This document shows, in pieces, positions 58,479-64,000 of a stretch of DNA of 64,000 nucleotides (within the stretch, counting starts at the first letter, position 1; every line of letters starts with the position of its first letter). The DNA is from Paramixta manurensis. GTDB taxonomy: Bacteria; Pseudomonadota; Gammaproteobacteria; Enterobacterales; Enterobacteriaceae. The DNA lies in contig NZ_CP054212.1 in assembly GCF_013285385.1 (NCBI RefSeq), positions 3,844,001 through 3,908,000 on the forward strand, given 5' to 3'. Both the position numbers and the translations under genes were made by a program. Below the pieces are notes generated by a model. It ran no database searches and was not told the DNA's origin. It was given only the letters and a program-made list of their open reading frames with translations.

Positions 58479-59773
58479 CGCTGGTGCGGCGTTTCCTCGC
58501 CGATAGCCGCGGCGCTTTCGCCATCAGCCTGGCGCTTTTGGGGGCGTTTTTATTAAGCATGGCGGCGCTTGGTCTCGAAGGGTCGCGCTATGTGATGGAA
58601 CAAGCTCGCCTGTCGGATGCCATGGAGCAGGCGGCGTTAGCGTTAACCGCCGAAGATAATGGTGAAGGCGCGGAGCGCAACTATGCGCTCTCCAGCGATT
58701 GGCTGGCTGCCTACATGAATCATGCCGAGAAGGTGGAGAGGCCGGTGATTCGGGTGCTGCATGGCGTCGCCAACAGCGCACACCATTTAGCTTGGGTTGA
58801 GTATCGGTTGAGTAGCCATGTTCTACAAAGTTCTTGGTTCTCCTCAGCTTTTTTCCCCTCCTTTAATAAACAGGTCAACGTGGGTAATAACGGGGCGGCG
58901 CGTAAATTTCGCTCGAATATAGACGTTGCGTTTGTGGTCGACTTTTCGGGTTCGATGCGCCAATCAATTGATAAGGAGATTGGTAATAAATCCAAACCGT
59001 GGAAAATGGATGTTGCTAAACAGATCACCGTGAAACTGGCACGGCAACTCGCCGAGTATGATATTGACAATAAAGTCGCCTTTATTCCTTTTGGTTGGGG
59101 AACGCGTAAAGGGAATGTCTGCGCGCCGCAATTTGTTCTCAACGCGCCGATTCCGCCGGAGTTATTCAGTAAAAATGATGCCGGCACTATCGCAAAACTT
59201 TATGACTATATTGACTATCCGGCCACCATTAATGCCATTCCTCACCAAGTGAATGATATTCGCATTAATATTAATCAGGTTGATGAACTCCTGTGCCTAT
59301 CATTTCATAGCCCGGAATCGATAGAAGAGGGTTTAACCATGACGCAGGCTGAAACCATTCCCCTCACCGCCGATCCGGAACAACTTAATAAAGCCATCAT
59401 TAATATGTCGGCCAGCGATCGTACGCTGGTAAGTTCCGGGATGTTAGAAGGCACCCAAGTGTTAGCCAAAGGTTCGGCGTCGCGTAAGGTACTGGTCATT
59501 GTTTCTGATGGACAAGACTGGCCGATGCAGAATGAAGGCATTACGCAACGATTACTGGATAATGGCCTGTGTGAAAAAATCAGAAGTGTATTAACCACGC
59601 CACATGCGGTTGGCAAAATTGCTTTTATCGCGCTCAAATATAATCCCACCTCTGACTGGGAAAAATGCGTCGGCTCAAACAACTTTTATACTGCGCAAAA
59701 CTTTCAGGAATTTGAAGATGCAATGACCCGCGCGGTCTATGAAGAGGTTGGGCACAATACGCTTAAGGATTAA
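58454..59773 (+). CDS. tadG: TadG, VWA-domain pilus protein
   Basis: A 439-residue protein with an N-terminal TadE/G-like membrane helix (SRGAFAISLALLGAFLLSMA, about residues 18-40) and a von Willebrand A domain from about residue 155, with the MIDAS motif VVDFSGSM (Asp163, Ser165, Ser167 region) and later VLVIVSDGQDWP. A bound metal ion could mediate adhesion or machine anchoring. AAGGA lies 6 bases before the ATG. It ends the tad operon and is followed by a hairpin. Confidence 0.9.
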   Translation: MFMHQPWLALVRRFLADSRGAFAISLALLGAFLLSMAALGLEGSRYVMEQARLSDAMEQAALALTAEDNGEGAERNYALSSDWLAAYMNHAEKVERPVIRVLHGVANSAHHLAWVEYRLSSHVLQSSWFSSAFFPSFNKQVNVGNNGAARKFRSNIDVAFVVDFSGSMRQSIDKEIGNKSKPWKMDVAKQITVKLARQLAEYDIDNKVAFIPFGWGTRKGNVCAPQFVLNAPIPPELFSKNDAGTIAKLYDYIDYPATINAIPHQVNDIRININQVDELLCLSFHSPESIEEGLTMTQAETIPLTADPEQLNKAIINMSASDRTLVSSGMLEGTQVLAKGSASRKVLVIVSDGQDWPMQNEGITQRLLDNGLCEKIRSVLTTPHAVGKIAFIALKYNPTSDWEKCVGSNNFYTAQNFQEFEDAMTRAVYEEVGHNTLKD

Positions 59774-59782
59774 TGATCTTTC

Positions 59783-59803
59783 ATTACCCTTATCAAGGGT
59801 AAT
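59783..59803 (+). terminator. Hairpin at the end of the tad operon
   Basis: Perfect 9-bp stem ATTACCCTT / AAGGGTAAT with an ATC loop, 9 bases behind tadG. It lacks a T run. Confidence 0.6.
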
Positions 59804-60027
59804 ATGAATAACTAATCAGAATTAATAAGGGCCCAAATAAGGATTCACGGCGTGGCACGCGCTACTCTTTTTCGCGCCGTTACTCTCCAGGCCATACGCG
59901 GTTACCGTGGGCCTGCGTGTATATCCGTATGACATCGGAGAGTAATTGCATCGCTACCGTTTAAAGGATGTTTCTCTTTATACGGCATGCATGGAAATTA
60001 ACGTGTTTATCATAGGATTGATATTGA

Positions 60028-60570
60028 ATGAAAACTAAAGTAGCTCTTTCTGTTCTGGCTGGTCTGGCCTTTTCTGCCTCTGCTCTGGCTGATACGCCGG
60101 CAAGCTATGACACTAAATTCAACGTTAGCGCTAACGTACCGGACAGCGCTCACATCACCGATCCAAGCGGCAAACCAATCACCGATCTGGATGTAGTATT
60201 AACCCCGGCAGCCTCCGGTTTTATGGAAGCCACTACGCCAGTGCTGAAGCTGTGGAACAACGATGTGAGCAAACTGGAAGTGACGCTGATCATGGATGAC
60301 AGCCAGGCAGCTACCGGTAGCAACTTCACCCTGTACAGCACGCAGGGCGGTGCGCTGAACGACATGACCTACAAAATCAATGCCATCACTTCAGCAGGCA
60401 GCAAGCAATTTGCCGCCTCTGGCGCGACCCAGGACTATACCTTGGTGGCTAACGGCACCCACGGCGAACTGCCAATCACCTTTAACTTCGTTTCCGACAA
60501 GCAATATACCGACCTTGGCCAGGGTAACTACACCGGCGTGGTCTATGCCAACGTTAACGCTAAAGCATAA
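60028..60570 (+). CDS. CS1-type (class 5) fimbrial major subunit
   Basis: A 180-residue secreted protein with signal peptide MKTKVALSVLAGLAFSASAL cut before DTPASY. The mature part begins with a beta strand KFNVSANVPDSAHITDP and ends GNYTGVVYANVNAKA, the alpha-fimbria (CS1/CFA/I-type, CooA/CblA-like) layout with donor strand near the N-terminus. No cysteines are present, unlike classical chaperone-usher pilins. It is followed by a strong intercistronic hairpin, as usual for a major subunit. Confidence 0.88.
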   Translation: MKTKVALSVLAGLAFSASALADTPASYDTKFNVSANVPDSAHITDPSGKPITDLDVVLTPAASGFMEATTPVLKLWNNDVSKLEVTLIMDDSQAATGSNFTLYSTQGGALNDMTYKINAITSAGSKQFAASGATQDYTLVANGTHGELPITFNFVSDKQYTDLGQGNYTGVVYANVNAKA

Positions 60571-60587
60571 TTCCTCTAATTAAAGTC

Positions 60588-60614
60588 CAGGGCCAGTATT
60601 CATCACTGGCCCTG
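60588..60614 (+). terminator. Hairpin between the fimbrial subunit genes
   Basis: Perfect 10-bp stem CAGGGCCAGT / ACTGGCCCTG, 7-base loop, then TTT. It should lower expression of downstream genes relative to the major subunit. Confidence 0.75.
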
Positions 60615-60625
60615 TTTGGACCCTC

Positions 60626-61141
60626 ATGATGAAATCTAAATGCGTTCTTCTTGCTCTGCTAACGTTAATGCTGCCCGGGAGCGGCAGCGCACAAACGTCT
60701 GGTAGCTCGGTCAGCCTGGATGTCGGCGCTGAATCTGTTGCGCGTGTGGTGGTGTATTACCATGACGTACCCGTAACGGGTAATAATATTAATTTCCCAC
60801 TACCGATTAACGGCCTTTCACAACATTTTGAACGCGTCTCCGATTTTTTCTATGTCGTGGGCAATGTTGAGCAGGCGGATGTGGTCTTTTCCGATAGCAG
60901 CTTTGTGTTGTATTCAACCAGTGGCGCAAATCGAAAAATAAACCTTTCCGGTGAGTTTATTTTTCAGAACAGCCCTTCAAGCGCGCTTAAACCTCTACAC
61001 GTTCCGGTACTAAAAAATATTAGTGAGGCCACGGTAGCTACAGGATTTAAGGTGCACTTTACGTCGGAATTTTTAGCCGGTAATTACACCCAAGATACCT
61101 ATGCCAACTCTTTTACGCTGTTAGTTAAACCTATTCCTTAA
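60626..61141 (+). CDS. CS1-type fimbrial minor subunit
   Basis: A 171-residue secreted protein with a signal peptide ending at GSGSAQ. It has the same outline as the major subunit (NSFTLLVKPIP at the end, SGEFIFQNSP in the middle) but a different sequence and one tyrosine-rich segment ARVVVYYHDVPVTGNN. It is probably a second structural subunit, not a tip adhesin, which is usually larger. Two ATGs lie at 60626 and 60629. Confidence 0.78.
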   Translation: MMKSKCVLLALLTLMLPGSGSAQTSGSSVSLDVGAESVARVVVYYHDVPVTGNNINFPLPINGLSQHFERVSDFFYVVGNVEQADVVFSDSSFVLYSTSGANRKINLSGEFIFQNSPSSALKPLHVPVLKNISEATVATGFKVHFTSEFLAGNYTQDTYANSFTLLVKPIP

Positions 61142-61158
61142 ATAAAAAGCAGGGACGC

Positions 61159-63732
61159 ATGAACAGTAAATTTGCCTTTAGCGCCATTTGCTTAGGATGT
61201 GCTATTTCTATGGAGCCTTCATCAGTGGGAGCTTCAGGCGTTGCCTTACCTCCCGGGTTCGAAGATATTTTTAGCGCACGTCAAAATGGTATATTTGATA
61301 TTGTCTATGGTGAAGCGTCTATCGGCTCGCTGAGTATTGAGTATGACCGTACCAGCGTGTCGCTAAGCTCGCCGCAAACCGTGGTGGAGCAGATAACCGC
61401 CGTCGATATGCCCGCGCTCACGCTCAGTAATGCGCAATTGCTAAAAGAACTCTCCCAACCGCTCAGGCGCATTAGTAAGCAGGGATTCACTCACGATAAG
61501 ATCGCCGCCTGGATTAATGAGTCCGATGCCACGCTGCATTTGATTTTCCCCGCTTCCCTATTTAAAGAACCGAATGCGGCGAATGATCGCACCTATATTC
61601 TGCATAAAAGTAAACCCGGTTTTGTGCATAGCCATAACCTTAACTTCTTGTCAGACAGCTATAACGACAGCTTTACGCTGGCCTCAAACGATACGCTTAA
61701 TCTTACCGGAAATAGCTATATTCGCAGTATCTGGAGCTATTCAGACGATATTAATTTTAATCTGGAAGAGCTGGCGCTCTATTTGGAGCACGGTAACAAC
61801 CGCTTTAAAGGCGGCCGCCAGCGTTTAGGCGATAACTTTACTTATAGTACGCCCTCGCTTACCTATAGCTTCTTCAACCCGGTCAGCTTTGATGGCGTTT
61901 CACTCGGCTATATGACCGATAACTATTTACGCCCCACCGAAGGGGCCTCGTCACCGGTAACGGTCTACATGCCGCAGGCCGGTACGGTAGAAGTCTACCG
62001 CAACGGACGGCTGATCGATTTACAACAGTTCCCGGCCGGGATGCAGCAGTTAAACACTAATAGCTGGCCGAGCGGCGGTTACGATGTGAAATTAGTCCTG
62101 AAATTAGCTAACGGTAGCCGGGAAGAGAAAATCCAGCCGTTCTTTAAACGCAACGGCATGTTCCGTTCCGGCGATCTGGAGTACAGCTTCCAGCTTGGTC
62201 GCTATGATCAGCGCCAGGGCCATTTGCGCTCCAAAGAGGATTACCGCTGTTTTAGCAGCGACTGCGATCCTCGTAGCCAACGCGTTGACAATAATAATCT
62301 CGCCAGCGCGACCTTAGGCTACACCACGCAGTCGGCTATCTCCCTCGGCGGCGGCGCGCTGCTGGATGATAACCATCTTTATTACAACGCCAGTATTGAT
62401 ATACCGGTTAACTTTTTGCTGGCCGAACGCCTCTACAGCGACACTTTACTCGGCAACGATGGCAGTTATGGTTACCAGCTTGGCGTCAGTAAGAGCTTAT
62501 ATAACATGGGCTTTAACCTGAGCTATCGTGATAACCGCTATAAAGGCGAGGAGCGCGATTATCGCCGTTTCGGCGTGGTTTCCGCCTATGACTTTAATTA
62601 TCTCCAGTTCAGTACCAGCCTGTTTCTACCCTATAATATTGGGCTCTCCGCAATCTATAGCATGAATACCCTCTATCAGGATTACGGGCGTCAGGATAAG
62701 ACCAACTATAAAACCTGGGATCTTAGCCTGAACCGTGACTTTACCTTAAACGACAACCTGAATTTACGCGTCGACCTCGGCTATCATCACGGTAAAAATG
62801 AATATATTAGTAGCCGTGATAAGAATAATGCGCGTAATGAAAACACCGATAACCGCGTATTTGCACAATTTACGCTGGGGATGCGTGAGCGCAGCTATAA
62901 CCATTATCAATCATTATATTTACGCTCAAAACTGAGTGATAAGGGCGCTGACGATAATATCTATACCGCTGACTATGCGCTTGATTTAGAAAACCCGGAA
63001 TTTGATCGCGGCGGGAAATACTCCGTCAATGCCAGCCTTGGCAACGGACCGGATTATCAAACCACCAGCGGTCTGGGCGCCACCGTCGATAACCGGCTGG
63101 GCTACACCTCTGTCGGCGTGAACAAATCCTACGGCAATAATAGCTACCGGCAATATTACCTGTCGCAACGCAGCGGCTTTGCGGTCGGTGATGGCGACAT
63201 CGCTTACGGCAAAATGGACAATAACGCCGCGCTGATTGTTGATGCGACGGATCTGCCGAAAGATCAATACTTTGAAGTACGTAACCGTGACGCGTCTTCA
63301 GTGCTGGTTAAAGGCGGCCAGAAAACAACGCTGTCAGTCCCTGCTTACCAGAAGGTCTCTCCAACGATAGAACAAGTCTATACCGGCGATACGAACGCGT
63401 TTTATAACCTGTCCACCAAATCGACCTCCACTTGGGCGATGCCAGGGCAGGCATATAGCGTCAAAGTGAGCGCCACGAAAAACCAAACCGTGACCGGTCG
63501 CATCTATTATCAGGGCGCACCAATGGCTAATGCGCGCGTGGTCGGCGGTAACACGCTTACCGATGAGGAAGGGTTATTCGTCGGTGATTTCACTCTCGGT
63601 ATTGAGAGCAAATTAACCACCCTGTCGGTGAAGAAAGACGGCAGAAACTATGTTTGCCCACTGCGTGACAGCAATATCAAGCAGACTCAGGGCGTGATGC
63701 AAATTCGTGAGGTTGAATGTGAAATTGAATAA
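61159..63732 (+). CDS. CS1-type (TcfC/CooC-like) fimbrial usher
   Basis: An 857-residue outer-membrane usher of the alpha (class 5) type. A signal peptide (about residues 1-25) is followed by the barrel domain with GTVEVYRNGRLIDLQQFPAG and SWPSGGYDVKLVLKLANGS, then the C-terminal TcfC E-set and usher C-terminal domains (about 740-857) with GRIYYQGAPMANARVVGGN and paired cysteines near FVCP-type NYVCPLRD and VECEIE. It exports subunits brought by the periplasmic chaperone. Its last bases overlap the next gene. Confidence 0.9.
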   Translation: MNSKFAFSAICLGCAISMEPSSVGASGVALPPGFEDIFSARQNGIFDIVYGEASIGSLSIEYDRTSVSLSSPQTVVEQITAVDMPALTLSNAQLLKELSQPLRRISKQGFTHDKIAAWINESDATLHLIFPASLFKEPNAANDRTYILHKSKPGFVHSHNLNFLSDSYNDSFTLASNDTLNLTGNSYIRSIWSYSDDINFNLEELALYLEHGNNRFKGGRQRLGDNFTYSTPSLTYSFFNPVSFDGVSLGYMTDNYLRPTEGASSPVTVYMPQAGTVEVYRNGRLIDLQQFPAGMQQLNTNSWPSGGYDVKLVLKLANGSREEKIQPFFKRNGMFRSGDLEYSFQLGRYDQRQGHLRSKEDYRCFSSDCDPRSQRVDNNNLASATLGYTTQSAISLGGGALLDDNHLYYNASIDIPVNFLLAERLYSDTLLGNDGSYGYQLGVSKSLYNMGFNLSYRDNRYKGEERDYRRFGVVSAYDFNYLQFSTSLFLPYNIGLSAIYSMNTLYQDYGRQDKTNYKTWDLSLNRDFTLNDNLNLRVDLGYHHGKNEYISSRDKNNARNENTDNRVFAQFTLGMRERSYNHYQSLYLRSKLSDKGADDNIYTADYALDLENPEFDRGGKYSVNASLGNGPDYQTTSGLGATVDNRLGYTSVGVNKSYGNNSYRQYYLSQRSGFAVGDGDIAYGKMDNNAALIVDATDLPKDQYFEVRNRDASSVLVKGGQKTTLSVPAYQKVSPTIEQVYTGDTNAFYNLSTKSTSTWAMPGQAYSVKVSATKNQTVTGRIYYQGAPMANARVVGGNTLTDEEGLFVGDFTLGIESKLTTLSVKKDGRNYVCPLRDSNIKQTQGVMQIREVECEIE

Positions 63733-64000
63733 AACCAAGTCGGCGATATTAACGCTGGGTCTGTCATTAACGCTTACTGCCCATATTGCGCAGGGCATTG
63801 AAGTGTTTCCGATTGTCAAAGAAGTAAAAAGTGAAACGCCTCGTGAAAACTACGTGACGGTTAAATCGATGTTTCAAGCCAAAGACAGCATAAAGGAAGA
63901 TAAAGCTGAAACACAGCAATATGAATTCGTCACGCTGGAGTTATTTGAGGTAAAAAACCCTGGCGCCGATAAAGAGATTTTTGAAAAAGAACTCGGTAAA
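63719..64000 (+). CDS. CS1-type fimbrial chaperone (N-terminal part)
   Basis: The gene runs off the right edge; 94 codons are visible. A GTG start at 63719 has TGAGG 6 bases upstream and overlaps the usher end by 14 bases. The product has a signal peptide (about residues 1-26, ending IAQG) and then IEVFPIVKEVKSETPRENYV, which matches the opening of CooB/TcfA-type chaperones (phi-YPI-K-phi). The rest is rich in Lys and Glu. In CS1 and Tcf operons the chaperone gene comes first; here it lies after the usher. Confidence 0.72.
   Translation, partial: MKLNKTKSAILTLGLSLTLTAHIAQGIEVFPIVKEVKSETPRENYVTVKSMFQAKDSIKEDKAETQQYEFVTLELFEVKNPGADKEIFEKELGK

Overview
The window is chromosomal DNA from a member of the Enterobacterales. 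The left end carries the conserved hemW / yggN-yggL-trmB / mutY-yggX-mltC neighbourhood with proteins very close to the E. coli ones, followed by speC. The mix of DUF943 and DUF3289 genes, a tad pilus locus and a CS1-type fimbria fits a Pantoea/Erwinia/Mixta-like organism better than Escherichia. This placement below the order is an inference with low confidence. No rRNA, tRNA or CRISPR array was seen.

Layout. 1-6.5 kb: housekeeping genes (end of hemW, then mutY, yggX, mltC rightward; yggN, yggL, trmB leftward), with a DUF3289/DUF943 pair inserted after hemW. 6.5-9.5 kb: a leftward Tm-1-like plus PEP-hydrolase-like pair facing a TetR gene, with two copies of a 16-bp operator-like palindrome between them. 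9.5-12.1 kb: ornithine decarboxylase speC behind a long leader with two small ORFs. 12.3-26.7 kb: a large catabolic region that I do not recognise as any described pathway. It has a DeoR-type regulator, a glycerol-kinase-like FGGY kinase, a DUF1937 protein, a GlpA-like flavoprotein with a second FAD protein, and an operon of cupin, HpcH/HpaI aldolase, alpha/beta hydrolase, MFS, SDR and SnoaL-like protein, then a second, paralogous MFS gene. Repeats of TGTGGTT in 11-bp phase lie at several of its promoters. A DUF1493 gene and an internally deleted Hcp gene sit inside it. 27-28.6 kb: a transposase remnant and an orphan RNase-A-like CDI toxin with its immunity gene.

28.7-32.5 kb: two Gfo/Idh/MocA dehydrogenases divergent from a YbaE-like (SgrR family) regulator. 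32.6-38.1 kb: a TonB receptor and haem genes hmuT-like, hutW, hutX and chuY-like, with a consensus FNR box and a Fur-like site upstream, but no permease, ATPase or ChuS gene. 38.4-43.7 kb: a sugar-acid operon (6-phosphogluconate-dehydrogenase-like, HxlB-like isomerase, MFS, gluconokinase-like) with a convergent RpiR regulator. 43.7-45.4 kb: TetR plus GST-like pair. 45.5-59.8 kb: two YmgB/AriR-like small proteins, a LuxR-type regulator, a membrane-anchored winged-helix regulator and a complete tad (Flp pilus) locus. 60-64 kb: a CS1-type (class 5) fimbrial operon running off the right edge.

The right half is therefore largely a surface-adhesion and regulation region, and the middle holds transport and catabolism modules with signs of insertion. 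All functions are from reading the sequence and remembered family features; no search was run.
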